From contig NC_133665.1 in the NCBI RefSeq assembly GCF_037893015.1, positions 104,871,937 through 104,935,936 on the forward strand: 64,000 nucleotides of DNA, in the 5' to 3' direction. Positions 12,453-43,729 of this stretch are shown here, in pieces (the first letter of the stretch is position 1; every line of letters begins with the position of its first letter). The translations under genes and the position numbers were made by a program. The stretch comes from Macrotis lagotis (Eukaryota; Chordata; Mammalia; Peramelemorphia; Peramelidae). The notes below the pieces were generated by a model. That model made no database searches and had not been told where the DNA came from. It worked only from the letters and a program-made list of their open reading frames with translations.

Positions 12453-12644
12453 CAATTATTACTATTATTTTTTTAATTTTAATTTTTTTCTCTCCCCTTT
12501 ACTTTTTTTTGCCCAAGCAAGTCTATCTATATTCATGGGGGGAGGGGTATTTTGTTTACTTGTAAACAAGAATATTTTATTAATGTAAAAAAACATTTGT
12601 ACAAAATGAGAAAAACAAATAATAAAAAAAAAAAGAAATGGTTG

Positions 12645-13482
12645 GGGCTGTATTTAGTTGTTCTTTGTCCTCAAGAGTACTGCTATAACTTTCACAGGGT
12701 ATTGAGTGTTGCCATTCCAGGATCTCAGGGGCAAGTTAAGCTGGAGACGTGCAAGTGGTTTCAGTATTCCAAAGTGCTCTGATCCTTGGTAAAATCTAAT
12801 TATCTGGTTTCCCCAATTTCAGTCTGAGCTATATAAGTTTCTAACCCAGTTAAGGAAATGAGCATGAGGCCTATGGGTTTGACCAGGAGTTTCAATAGAT
12901 TGCTCTGAACTTGGTCATTATTAGTCAGCTACGACAGTTCTTGCTGCTTCACAGATATAGATTTCAGACTGATCTAGAAGCTGAAATGAAGACTTCACTT
13001 CTAGGCTCAGGGCTACTTCATTACCTCCATACTTGCTCTTTTTTCAGATTATAGCCTAGGGTCTGAGATGATCTTTGCCCTAGCCTGCCACCCTCAAATG
13101 AATATCCCCTATTTAGTCCAAATTGGGTAATGAATGACAGAGCTGCTACTTAGCACCTTTTCTTGGTACCAGCACAAAGTCAAGCCCTTCTCTGACAAAT
13201 CTAAATACTCTTTCTGTAGCAGGGAGGGTACAGATAAGCTAAATCTCATTTATCTCAGTGTTCACAGACCTGTCTGTCTCCTTGTGTTACCTGAGAGAAA
13301 ATTTACTATTTTGGTTTTTGGGTTTTGTTTTTTTTACATTTCCTGTTCAGGATTTGGTCTGATGAATTTTCTGGATTTGGGGGAAGTAATTGTGGGGCAA
13401 AGTTCAGCTACACTATTTCATCCTACTATACCATTTCTGCTATTCCCTTCTTTTTAACACTTTAATTGATTGTGACTTAAAG
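12645..13482. other. Unassigned intron sequence
   Basis: AT-rich intron sequence with no gene or repeat recognised. The first 12 bases of the window to the left are the target duplication of the LINE. Confidence 0.5.
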
Positions 13483-13570
13483 GAATACATCAGGAGTTGA
13501 CAAACTTTCTGTGAGGCAAATAGAACCTATTTTAGGCTTTATAGACCACTTTGTTTAAGAGTTACAAGTA

Positions 13571-13716
13571 GGGGCGGCTAGGTTGGGTAGCGGATAAAGC
13601 ACCGGCCCTGGAGTCCGGAGTACCTGGGTTCAAATCCAGTCTCAGACACTTAATAATTACCTAGCTGTGTGGCCTTTGGCAAGTCACTTAACCCTGTTTG
13701 CCTTGCAAAAAACTAA
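13571..13716 (+). repeat. Marsupial tRNA-like SINE in the hAT element
   Basis: Flanked by the perfect 14 bp repeat AAGAGTTACAAGTA (13557-13570 and 13717-13730). Confidence 0.93.
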
Positions 13717-14121
13717 AAGAGTTACAAGTAAAAGTCCACAAATTTCTTTACTGATATTATTTAAAATATAATAAGATTTGAATATTTTGGGTTTTTTGGT
13801 AATACAGGTCTAATAATGAGAATGGAACTTTTTTGGGGAGGTAAATAATTTTTAGCTTAACTGGCTTTAAGTTTAGTATTCCATATGAACAAAATTAATT
13901 CCAAGTGTTCATCCATTAAGGCTGATTTTTAAGGAGATTTTACTGTTTCAGTCTTGAAAATGCACATAGGTTCTGCAAAAGTGTTATTAATCCATGAGCA
14001 AATGATTTTAATTGAGCATGTTTATCACTTGGAAAGCATTTATAGAATTCTATCAGATTCTTAATATTTTATTATTAGCAGGTCATTATAGTATAATTAT
14101 TTCCAATTCAAAGTCACATGA

Positions 14122-14272
14122 GGGGGCAGCTAGGTGGCACAGTGGATAGAGCCCAGCCCTGGAGTCAGAAGTACCTGAGTTCAAATCTGGCCTCAGACAC
14201 TTAATTACATAGCTGTGTAGCCTTGGGCAAGCCACTTAACCCCATTGCCTTGCAAAAACCTAAAAAAAAAAA
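14122..14272 (+). repeat. Marsupial tRNA-like SINE in the hAT element
   Basis: Full-length copy close to the window consensus, ending CCTAAAAAAAAAAAG. Confidence 0.93.
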
Positions 14273-15029
14273 GTTAAATGGCTCCTCAACTACACAATTA
14301 AATAATTTCTTTGGCATTTGCACTGAGATCCAAAAAACTGCTGGAACAGTAGTTTGAGCTCAGAAAAAAAATCTACTTACAATTCCCTTGTTTTAATTTT
14401 TGACAAGCTAGGAAGTACATAATGTAGAGTTTGAGATTATTTGTGACTTAAGCAACCTTAATTGTCATTGAATTAATTTTGCCATGATATAAGTTTTACC
14501 TATAAGCACCATTTTGCCTTGTAATTTCATGCTGAATCCACAAAGAAATATTAACTGCAGCAGAAGCTAGTCATTCAGTTCAATAACAATGGCTGAGAGT
14601 AGTCTCAAAAAAATTTCAATTGACTCTGAGCTTAGGAGGAAAAACAACGCAAGTTCTTTCCTCGTTTTGATATGATGGATATATGCCAATAATAAAATAA
14701 TTAAAATTACACAGTAAAAGGATATACTTGACAAGGAAAACATGTAAGTGCAATCAATGAAAAATTTTTTATTTTAATCACTGAAATTTTTAGTGCAGCA
14801 AGGAGTTGTTGGAAGGGATGAGAGCATTATTTGTAGTCTCAGTCACAATTACTCAACTCTGCCATTGTACCAGGAAAGCAGTCACAGACAATGTACAAAA
14901 ACAGGCAACAGAATGAATTAGTCCCTAAGTCAGTTTTGCCAACTCCTGGTATAAATGGCATAATTATCAAATCTCCAGATGACTCAAATATGAGTAGGAT
15001 ACCTAACATTGAATACCCTCCCCCCTCAA

Positions 15030-15870
15030 AAAAAAAACCTATTGACTAGAAGCACTGAGTTGAATTTAATAAGATGAAGGATAAATGTAAAGTCTTATTC
15101 ATGGGCTCAAAAAGTCAACATTACAGGTATCAAATATAAGAAATATATGGCTAGACAACAATTTGTATGAAAGGGGAACACAGGGTCCTGAAAACTAACA
15201 ATGGGTTCACAATGTGATTTGACAGTTAAAGAACTCACGTGAAGTTGTTACTATAGAGAGGCACAGTTTTCAGAAAAAAATCAAGTGCCAGTGACACTGA
15301 ACTTTCTCCTGGTATTTAGTATTCAGCACTATCATTTAGAAATTGTTTGGAAGGGGTGGCTAGGTAGCGGTGGATAAAGCACAGGCCCTGGAGTCAGAAG
15401 TACCTGAGTTCAAATCTGCCCTCAGACACTTAATAATAATTACCTAGCTGTGTGGCCTTGGGCAAGCCACTTAACCTCGTTTGCCTTGCAAAAATCTAAA
15501 AAAAAAAAATTGTTTGGATAAGAAAACCAGAATGTAAAAGGACCTTAAAATCGGGTTATATGAAAAATGATTGAAAGAAACTTAGAATATAGACGGACTA
15601 GAAAAAAACTCAGAGATAACATATCTGTCTCCAAATATTTGAAGGGCAACTCTGTGGAAGAGGGATTAGATTTGTTCTGCTTAGTACCATATGTAAGAAT
15701 TTAGAGTTGTTACAAAGATGAGGCAAAGATTGATTTCCTAGGGATATCTATAAATTAGAGCTAACCCAGAACAGAATGGACAGTCCTAGATCAGTGGATC
15801 ACCCCTCATGGGAAGTCTTCAAAGAATGCATGACCATTTGTCAGTTATGCCATGTCCAGACGCAGTCTTC
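15030..15870 (+). mobile_element. CR1/L3-like LINE 3' fragment
   Basis: Shows the order of blocks typical of CR1/L3 3' ends: GTTACAAAGATGAGG; a CTGTCTCCAAATATTTGAAG block followed by GGCAACTCTGTGGAAGAGGG; AGAACAGAATGGACA; GGAAGTCTTCAAAGAATGCA. A SINE interrupts it. Similar to 46.06-46.25 kb. Confidence 0.6.
15352..15507 (+). repeat. Marsupial tRNA-like SINE in the CR1/L3 fragment
   Basis: Flanked by the 11 bp repeat AATTGTTTGGA (15341-15351 and 15508-15518). Confidence 0.92.
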
Positions 15871-16280
15871 CTTTTCTGTCAATTTGCTGGTGGTGGTGTT
15901 GACTACAATGAATTCTGGATATGGTCCTAGAGAGGCTTTTGGTGGATTCCAGGAAAGAAGAGCTAAAAGGGTGTTTGCCGTAGGTATTCTTTTGTTGAGA
16001 TATCAGCTTGCCTAGGTATCTGATGAAAATTCTTCAGTCTGAAATTCTGTGCTTTTATAATGAGTCACATTTATCGTACATTTACTAAGCCTCATAAGTT
16101 CTACAATGGAAAATAAGGGCATATCCTACTACTTTGACTTCCTTCCACAAAGGCTGTCAATTTTGTTGTTTCTACTATTATACAGGCTAATTTCATTCCC
16201 TCTAAGTATCTGGCTACTTGCCAAAGTTGCTGCAGCAAATAATAAATAAGCAGTTTACTTTCTGAATGTTGAATATTATT

Positions 16281-16424
16281 CTTTTTTTTTGGCAAGGCAA
16301 TGGGGTTAAATGACTTGCTCAAAGTCACACAGCTAGGTAATTACATGTCTGAGGCTGGATTTGAACTCAGGTCCTCTTGACTCCAGGGTCAGTGCTCTAT
16401 CTACTGTGCTACCTAGCTGCTTCT
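16281..16424 (-). repeat. Marsupial tRNA-like SINE
   Basis: Reverse copy flanked by GAATATTATTCT on both sides. Confidence 0.92.
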
Positions 16425-16564
16425 TAGAATATTATTCTCAAGGAGTTCAGAGTTCTTCGTATTATCCCTTTCTTTTACTATGAAAGTAATTATTCAAAAA
16501 AAGAAACTATTTGTCATACAAAGAAAAAGAGGCTTACAAAAAATTGTGAACTTCTGTTACATAG

Positions 16565-16680
16565 TTTAAAAAATAAAACATCATTTATTAGGTGCCTAAT
16601 ATGTGCTAGACACTGGGGATCCTTAAATAATCCCATCTCTTAAGGAGCTTACTTTCTATCAAATGTATACTTTGAAAAGT
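16565..16680 (-). repeat. L2 LINE 3' end fragment
   Basis: Reads CATCATTTATTAGGTGCCTA then TATGTGCTAGACACTGGGGA, the reverse of the L2 3' end. Confidence 0.6.
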
Positions 16681-17278
16681 GCATATTAAAGTTTAAAAGG
16701 AGTAACAAAATTGCTTTTTGTATCTTCTGTGTATTTTTAAATGATATATCTCTATTACAGTTCACTAATTATTCCAGTACTAATAAAAGACACTCAAGGT
16801 AACAAATTAGCATAGTCAAGCAAAATATATGAACATTTTTATCATGTCTGCAAATGTATACCACATTCAGCAGTTCTCGTCCATCATCAATCTGCCAAGA
16901 GATTTCTCCTGTTACTTCTTCTCTTCCAAGTACTTTCTAACAGCAGATTTATCAAATGGTCAACTTTTTAAAAGGGGAAATATGATCAAATCCACAATCT
17001 TCTCAGTATTGCTGTTCACACTTACCTTCTTTCTCTTTCTTCACCCATCTGCTATTGTGACCTAGAACTTAAGAATCTACCAATGGTCATATATTTATCT
17101 CAATTTAAAAATAAGCTCATTTTTGTAGGTTATTTACTCTCTTAGGATAACATGCACTTAATCTGAATTTTTCCATGCTCTTTGTGAGCTTTCTCAAGTT
17201 CTTACAAAAGTATATATCTCTCCTTTCTAATTAGATTATTCTAGTCCTTCACAAGATCTTTTACATCTCTAATATCCT
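16681..17278. other. Unassigned intron sequence
   Basis: AT-rich; nothing recognised beyond short chance open frames. Confidence 0.5.
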
Positions 17279-17430
17279 TTTTTTTAAGGTTTTTGCAAGG
17301 CAGATGGGGTTAAGTGGCTTGCCCAAGGCCACACAGCTAGGTAATTATTAAGTGTCTGAGACCGGATTTGAACCCAGGTACTCCTGACTCCAGGGCTGGT
17401 GCTTCATCCACTGCACCACCTAGATGCCCC
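17279..17430 (-). repeat. Marsupial tRNA-like SINE
   Basis: Reverse copy flanked by TCTAATATCCTTTT on both sides. Confidence 0.93.
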
Positions 17431-19639
17431 TCTAATATCCTTTTAAGAGCTCCAAATACAGGGCTTAATCCACAGTGAGTACTTTAAAATAACTGGACAA
17501 AAGTTTCATTTAGTGTTTTCTAGTGAACCCACATATACCTCCTCAATTCATTATTAGAAAAGCTTCTTTCCTGGAATACAACAACAATCATACTTTGAGG
17601 CTCAATGTAGTACTCCCAATTTATGACCTACAACTTAACTGAAACCAATTCAAAATCAACTTTTCTTCATATAGAGATGCATCAAAATCCAGTTTCATTT
17701 TAGCAAGTAATGCATTTGTTCTAACTGAATCACTTCCAACCAACCAATAAGCTATTTGTTCAAAGTGTAAGACAAAGCCCCAGACTCTGGAATTTGTGAT
17801 GGAAATAATACACTGTCATTTCTCAAACTTTACTAGAATCACTGACTCAGAAACATTTTCATTCTAAAACTACTTTGAAAAAATAAGTTTTAAAGTAAGA
17901 ATTTAAAATTGGTTTCCTAACAGTTCATTAAGTCTACCTACAATTATGCAATACTAGTTTAAATAATGAAACAGTCATTTAATCGCATGCTTATAAATCA
18001 CAATACAATCTATTTTAGAAAAGGAAAGCAGCCTCCAATGTGAAAAAGAGAAAGGAAAAATTAAATACAAGCCTAGACACTGTGAAAATACTATGAAAAG
18101 CTTAGGTCAAATATGTTCTAAGGAACAAAAAAGCTAGGTGCCCTAAATGTACACTCCTTGGCCAAGAGACAATGAAATAGAAAATCTCTGGCAAAAACAA
18201 CAACTCCCCCCTCCCCCCATCATTCAGACACATGAAGAGAACAAGGAAATGTCCAGTGTACAGCAGGGATATAAACTCTCAATTGATTTAATTTCCCAAG
18301 TTAGCAGACTTAAGGAAATTAAATCATTTGAGAGTTTGTATCGCTAGTTGTTGAGATTGACAAGCAGGAAGAATAAACTTTCTAAACCTCAAATTTCTCA
18401 TTTATCAAACCCCTGTGAGGTAGAAGTGAATGAATCAGGATGCTCCTTTGACAAATGAGCAAGATGATCACCAGAAAGATTAGAAGATTTGTTCCCTTGG
18501 GCAAGTTATCCCATTGCCTTGTAAAAAAATAAAAGATTTGTCCAGCATTGGCCATTTGCAGAATTGGAATTTGAACACAGGTCTAATTCAAAGCTCAACG
18601 TTCTGCTAGTCCATGATGCCTCTCTTATCTTTTATTTGAAATTATGCAGGAGATAGATGTTGGTATTATGCTAAAATAATCTAATACTATATTTAGAAAA
18701 CTGGAAGGGAGAGAAAGTACAGATTGTGGTTAATGCAAAGGTTGATAATTTTTACATCACCTAACCAAATCATAGCCTAAAATTTATGCAAAATTATGAC
18801 AATTCTCTCTTGGAAGTTATTGGCACGTCAACAGTTTTAAATTCAATCTAGCTGATCAATTAGGTATAATCTATAAAATTCCTGAATCATAATCCTGAAA
18901 CTTGGCAGCATCATCAATTTTTTTACGTTTAGAGAGGAATATAGCCTATGCCAGACAACAACCTGTTGTGGGATACAAAGATGAAAGTTCTTCCTGCTTA
19001 AGGTTAACGGAAATTACTATCTAATAGCTCCAGAAAATACCCAAGATAGTTTGTTGAATTTTTAAAAGGAAAAGTAATTTTTTTAATAGGCATACATACT
19101 CAAGGCATGTGAACATTCACCCAATCAACATGTTTTATATAGATTGTTGCCCTGAGCTCTTAATGTAACATTCTGAAAAACAAGTAAGTTGTTTCCATTC
19201 TGACTCCTTTTATGTCCTGACATTTTAAATGAAAGTGTAGTAGGAAATTAAGTTTCCATTATTACCAAATTCCTAAGTTCTTTCCAACTATTGCTAAAAT
19301 CCTCTTATTTCTTCCACAAAACGTAAATCGACAAGGCTTTCAGACACAGATTTAGTGACATTCTTTCTGTCCAGGAAAACATAGCACTCAGGCAAATCAT
19401 TGGAGGTCATAATAACATGTGGACAAACTAGAGTCCAGCATAAGAAAGCAATGCAGAAAGAATATACAACAAAGGCGGAAAGGAATGGGATTTCAATTTT
19501 CAGAAAATGTGGGATTTGCTTGTGATCTGCTTAATAGTGTAATTCGTACAATACTAAGTTTTTTGAAAATGAATTTTTAATTCCTTAATAGTCTTTTCCC
19601 AGATTTCTACAGAAAAGGCTGTCTGTTTTGTCGCGGCCA
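17431..19639. other. Intron sequence without recognised genes
   Basis: About 2.2 kb of AT-rich sequence leading up to the CpG island. The only repeat noticed is a 40 bp SINE 3' end remnant at 18,497-18,538 (CCATTGCCTTGTAAAAAAAT). Confidence 0.5.
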
Positions 19640-20676
19640 GCTTCCGGCTGGAGCAGCCTCCGGCCCTCGGGCCAGAGGGGAGGATGACGGGGGGAGCTCC
19701 GGTGAGTCTTCCCGGGTCGGGGCAGCAGAGCGCGGCGCCGCGGGAGCGTGCGGGGGGCGCGGGCAGGCCGCGGGCGAGTCCGACCGAAAACAAGCCACCG
19801 AGGCCCGAAATAAAAGCTGCGGAGCTCGGGGCGGATCGGGAGGCGCCTTCGGGCTGGCTCCGCCCGGCGCATCAGCCCTCGGGTCGCCGGGCCCGCGAGG
19901 CCCCAGGCCCCCGCCCCGCCCGGGCCCCGCCGCGAAGGGGCCGGGCCCGAGCCAGCGTCACGCTGACCACCGGCCGGCCGGGCCCCGGGGACGTGGGGCG
20001 GGGGAGGGGAGGGGCGGGCCGGCGCCGCGCGTGCCCGCTGCCCCCTCCCTGCGCAACCCGGGCGAGGCTCCCTCCCGGCTCCGGCTCGGGCTCGCGCCCG
20101 CCGCGGCCGCCCCGCCAGGAAGGGTCGCCCTGGGCCCGGGCGCGCCGCGCCCCGCCCCGCCCTCCGCGGCGGCCACAGCCCGGCGCCCGCGGCGCGCCCC
20201 GCCCCCTCCCCCCGGGCGCGCCCCCACGCCGGGCGGAGAACCAGGCCCGGCCCCCGCCCCCACTCCCGGGCCCGGGCCCGCGCGCGCTCCGCACGGCGGC
20301 GCGGCCAGGCGCGCGCCGGCGGGACACAGAACCCGCTCTGCGCGCGCGCGCGCACCCGCCCTCCTCCCCCTCCCCTCCCCCTCCCCTCCCTCCCCCACCG
20401 CGGAGGCCAGGCCCAGGCTGGCCGGCGCGGCCCCCCGCACCAGCGCCCCCGCGGCCGAGCCGGGGGCAGGGGCCGGGCCGCGGCGGCGCGCGGGAGGCTC
20501 GGGGGTCTCCTCGGCTGCCCGGAGCCGCCCCGCGCCCTCCGGGGCCCGGCAGCCCCGGCCCGCTCCCCCAGCGCCCTCCGCCGTTGTGTAGTGCTGTCGG
20601 TGGCGGCGCCCTCCCGGCCCGCTCGCTCGTGCCGCGGCGGCCCCGGAGCCCCCCTGGCCCGCGCCGCCGCCCTTAC

Positions 20677-20790
20677 CGTGTGCCGCCGCCGCCGCTCCGC
20701 CCACGGGCCCCTCCGTGCCGCCTCGGGCCCCTGCTCTACCGTCGCCGCTTCGAGACCGACAGGATTTTCCCCTCACAGCTCCCTGGGCGC
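20677..20790 (-). other. QRICH1: Probable non-coding exon 1 of QRICH1
   Basis: On the minus strand a strong splice donor, CACG|GTAAGG, ends an exon at 20677. Upstream are a YY1 element, a CCAAT box and a TCTCGCGAGA palindrome, placing the transcription start near 20,790. The gene identity comes from synteny: in human, QRICH1 is the next gene 3' of QARS1, on the same strand, with a non-coding first exon. No QRICH1 protein sequence was found, so all coding exons should lie beyond position 1. Exon boundaries on the 5' side are estimates. Confidence 0.6.
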
Positions 20791-20844
20791 CATCTTACAT
20801 TCAACACCGCTAGCCAATGGGCGCCTAGCTCCTCTCTCGCGAGA
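20787..20844 (-). promoter_or_regulatory. QRICH1: QRICH1 core promoter motifs
   Basis: Read on the minus strand: the palindrome TCTCGCGAGA (20835-20844), a reverse CCAAT box (20814-20818) and AAGATGGCGC (20787-20796), a YY1 site in the orientation and position usual just downstream of start sites. The order and spacing fit minus-strand transcription starting near 20,790. Factor binding is inferred. Confidence 0.6.
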
Positions 20845-22060
20845 ACGGAGGTGGCAAATCCCGCGAGAACTAGCCGGGGCCTCCCGGCCCGCCTTAAAGG
20901 GAACGCGTTCCGCTGCAGCCCCCGGGCGTCCTCGGAGGGACGCCGCGGGGGGCGAGGCTGGAGTGACCCGCCGCGACCCTCTGCCCCTGCCCGCTCTGCC
21001 TCCCCTCGGGCGGCGGACGGACGGACGGCCCCGTCCCCGCCGCCGCCGCCCCGGCAGACCCGCCCCCGGCCTCAGTTTCCCCCGCAGTCCCGGCCCCGGA
21101 GCTTGGCCCGCCCTGGGAGGTGCGGCGGCCCGGCCCAGGGGTCTCGGCCCTCTCCCCGGACCAGGCCTTCGGGGCGGCCCCCGCGGGAGGCCAGAGCCTC
21201 CGGGTGGGGGCCCCGGGCCGGGCGTGGAGGCCCCAAGGCCGGGAGCCCCGGGGAGCGGAGCCTGCGGAAGGGCTTGGACTAGGCCCGAGCGGAGGCCTGG
21301 GGGAGGGAGGACCCGGGGGCCGGCGGCTGCCCCCGATGGCCCAGACCCCGCGGGGAAAGGGCTGCCCCGCCCCGCCCTGGGGGAAGGCCGAGGTCACCCC
21401 GGAGCCGGGCCGGGGCGCGGGCCCCCAGAGGAGGGGAGGAGGCTGGGCTGCGGCCCGGCCCGGGGGCGCCCCGCTCCCCACGGCCTCCTTGGCCCGAGGC
21501 CTGGCGGGCGGCCCCCGGCCCCGAGCCGCCCCGGCCTGGGGGCTTCACCCGGGCCATCCCGGCGGGGCCCAGCCCTTCCTACCCCCTGGCTTCCCATCCT
21601 TAGGAAACTACCTCCTCCTCGGCTGCACCAGCATCCCTGCTTAAGGTGGCCCGGGGCCTCGGCCAGGCGGGGCCCTCCTGCCCTCGGGGCGGCCCAGGCT
21701 GCCCTGCCCCGAGACGGGCTTCCCCCGGGAAAGGGAGGGCCCCATCCTCCAGGGAGCGCGCCCCGGGGGCAGGGCAGGCCCCTTCCAAGCAGGGGGCCGC
21801 CGGCCCCCAGCTCCCCGCAGTCCACCTTAAACCGGGCCCTGGGTGACTTCGGTGTTTGTATACAGTGGGAAATGTGGAGGACGTTAAAGCTGCAGACACA
21901 CTCCCTGCCTTCAGACCGGGACTGCGGGGTGGGGGGGAGGGACCCCGAAGGAGGTCAGGCGGGAGCCTGCTCCCTGGAAGGGCAGAAGCCCAGGCCAGAA
22001 GGGCAGTCGGGGTCTGCGCCAGGGCCTGCCCTTGGAGCCCCAATCCTAGAGCTGCTGTCC

Positions 22061-23005
22061 TGATTGGGGGAAGCAATAGATTCCCCCCCGAACAAGTCAG
22101 CTGGGCCTGGGCCCAACCCTGGTTGTCACTGACTCTGCATCTCCATGAGCCTGGGCCCTGAACTGCAGCTCCTGCTGAGGCCTGAGAGGAAGCTGGGGGC
22201 ATCCTGATGCTGTTTCTTACTCTGTGTCACATGAGGGATGAGCTAGTCTCAAGTTCCATGCTTAATAAGAGCATGCATGGTGAGACTGGAGAGCCAAAGC
22301 AGAATCAAGGGCCTCTGACTCATGGGAAATAAATTTCCTGGCCATCCAAATATTGAAGCCATCAGAGGTTTCTGGTTTACCCTGATGAAATTCCTTGTGT
22401 GGGGACTCTATTCTTTGTAGCAGTATTCCCAGAACCTATCAAAGTGCACGATACCCAGATTTCTATTAAATGCTTGTTGAGTGACACAGGCCCCTCTGGA
22501 CAATCTTGTCCAAGATTCTTGTTAATGATCTGGTCACCAGGAGCGGTCTTCTTGGCTTCAAGCCACAGCTCCCTCCTCTTCTGCTTTTATCCCAGTGGAA
22601 GAGAGGGGGCAAGGGTGAGGACAGAGCTTTTGGGAACCAGGCTAGAAAAAAACTTCATCTCCTTCTTCAGAGCTACATAGAAGCAGGTAATCTGTTCCTA
22701 GTCTCTGATGCCAGACTCACAGCCTCCTTATGAAGAAATGACCAAAAGTAGGGGCTTCTGTTCTGCCCAAAGAAGCCAAAGAGGTTTAAGCCTCATCTCT
22801 TGATCATTAATAACTCAAAATCCAGGGGAAAAAGGGAGAAAGGCTTGCTAGATAGCAGGAAGCCAAGCAAAGCCTAGCTTAGAGAAACAGGGGGTCACTA
22901 GCCCTGGCCAACAAGGCTTCCCTGAGCCACATCCTCTGAACAGAAGTCCACAATAGAAGTACAGCATTCACCACCATCCCCTGCCCCAACTCAAAGAGGA
23001 CAGAC
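22061..23005. other. QARS1-QRICH1 spacer
   Basis: About 1 kb between the CpG island and the QARS1 polyadenylation region. No gene or repeat was recognised. A short segment at 22,685-22,735 (CTGTTCCTAGTCTCTGATGC) recurs almost exactly at 24,766-24,800 next to QARS1 exon 21, a local duplication. Confidence 0.55.
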
Positions 23006-23026
23006 TCTAGGAAAACTGTGCTGTTT

Positions 23027-23032
23027 TTTATT
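23027..23032 (-). terminator. QARS1: QARS1 polyadenylation signal
   Basis: AATAAA on the minus strand, 117 bases past the QARS1 stop codon. It predicts a short 3' UTR with cleavage near 23,005-23,015. No other canonical signal lies between it and the stop. Confidence 0.8.
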
Positions 23033-23148
23033 GGTCATCTTGAGGTGGCACAGCAGATGGGCAGGGCCAAGTATGGCCCTGATAAGGCAAAGATCAATTT
23101 TGTCTTCCTGGCCTCCAGACTGGTGACTTCATCCTGTACTCAAGGAAC

Positions 23149-42803
<19,655 letters not shown>

Positions 42804-43400
42804 GCTGGAGCCGCGCAGCTCAGGAAAGAGCGCAGGCGCCCGCGCGCCGCCGCCTCGCTCTTCCTGCCAATGGGAGGGCGCGCCGCTGTGCGTCTCCGCA
42901 GCCGGACCAATGGGCCCGCGCCTGGGGGGCGGGCGCAGGACGGCGCTGGAAGCGATTAAAGAGCCAGAAGCGGAAGAGCAGGTCGGACAGGCCGCCGTGG
43001 CTTCCGGGAACGGCGGCGTCGGGCGTCGGCGCCGCCGAGCGGCGGGGCGGGGCGTCCCTGGCTTTCCTGGCGGAAGAGAGCGACTGCTTGTTTTAGGAAT
43101 GGCGGCCTGCATTCGCCAAGAACTTGTCGGGGGACCTTACCTTCCCGGAGGCGCGCCGGGCAAAGAACGTGGGAGAAGTGGCCCGGCAGTGATCCTGGCG
43201 CTCAGCCCGCGACCCTCCTGGCTGCAGGGGCTAATACGTCCACGTGTTATCCGCGAGGGACGGGGCGGGGGAGGGGACGGTGTAACCTGGAAGTCTGCGA
43301 GTGGCTGAAAGCTGGAAAACCTTCCCGACGCGCCATTGGAAGAGATCAAACGTCAATCAGGACGACGCCCTCGGCCGCAAGCGCGGAGTGGCCACGCGCG
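42804..43400 (-). promoter_or_regulatory. QARS1: QARS1 promoter and CpG island
   Basis: GC- and CpG-rich sequence directly upstream of the QARS1 start codon. It has two CCAAT boxes of the same form (CCAATGGG) 40 bp apart at 42867-42871 and 42907-42911, an Sp1-like GGGGGGCGGGC just beyond, and several ETS-like GGAAG cores. There is no TATA box, typical of a housekeeping tRNA synthetase. The start codon lies in CAGCATGGCGGC, close to a YY1 site. High CpG content runs on to about 43,740 and back to about 42,360, where the minisatellite begins. Binding roles are inferred from motif form only. Confidence 0.75.
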
Positions 43401-43729
43401 GCTGCTTCCGGTGGGGTCAAACAGCGAGCTGAGGCTCGACCTCCGGAAATAGGGCGTCAGGGGGGCAGCGGGGGGAGGGGCGGTAAGTGGAGGGCGGAGC
43501 CAAGTTCCATGGCCGGGAAGGACCCTGTCTGCCTCAGTTCCTCCCCTGGAGAAGGGAATGCGGACCCCTGGAGTGAGGAGGACCCCGTGGGACTGAAGCT
43601 GCCTCCGCCCGCCGGTCCGTGGGGCGCTGCCTGCGTGGGAAGGCGCTCGCGTGTATGTAGGTGTGGGGCCTCTGGGTGGCGCCACAGTGCACAGACCGCC
43701 GCCCCTGAGGTGGGCAGCTCAAAGCCAGC

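Larger units (their letters stand above)
9538..12632 (+). mobile_element. ORF1-only L1 relative, copy 3, full-length
   Basis: A 3.1 kb non-LTR element bounded by the perfect 12 bp duplication AAGAAATGGTTG (9526-9537 and 12633-12644). The 5' end reads GGAGGTGGAGCCAAGATGGC, an L1-style start with a YY1 site. The 5' UTR is GC-rich to about 10,200. ORF1 follows: acidic and coiled-coil part (10,250-10,625), an L1 ORF1-like RNA-binding domain (KDNLKIIGIPES, about 10,785-10,910), and a C-terminal domain (MNYPARLNVLFQGKRWTF, about 11,155-11,280). Frames are broken several times. No endonuclease or reverse transcriptase follows; the remainder is a purine-rich 3' region with three antisense SINE-like modules. 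Resembles HAL1 (half-L1) elements, which borrow L1 machinery. Confidence 0.88.
13491..14948 (+). mobile_element. hAT (Charlie/MER1-type) DNA transposon
   Basis: Ends form terminal inverted repeats: CAGGAGTTGACAAACT at the left and the inverse of CAGGAGTTGGCAAAAC at the right. Flanks give an imperfect 8 bp duplication (GAATACAT and GTATAAAT). The subterminal parts (TTTTAGGCTTTATAGACCA; TTACTCAACTCTGCCATTGT; GAAAGCAGTCACAGACAATG) match the mammalian Charlie end sequence. About 1.15 kb remain without the two SINEs inside; no transposase reading frame was seen, so it is a non-autonomous or eroded copy. Confidence 0.82.
19640..22060. other. CpG island over the QRICH1 5' end
   Basis: About 2.4 kb of very GC- and CpG-rich sequence. 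It spans the QRICH1 promoter, exon 1 and the start of intron 1, and runs some 1.2 kb upstream towards QARS1. Several long open frames here on both strands (up to 532 residues) are Pro, Arg, Ala and Gly runs with no recognisable domain and are attributed to GC content. Confidence 0.85.

Noticed and set aside
19684-22063. Long open frames of 532, 490, 272 and 256 residues across the CpG island
   Set aside because: They overlap on both strands, consist of Pro, Arg, Ala and Gly runs, and contain no domain. High GC lowers stop-codon frequency.
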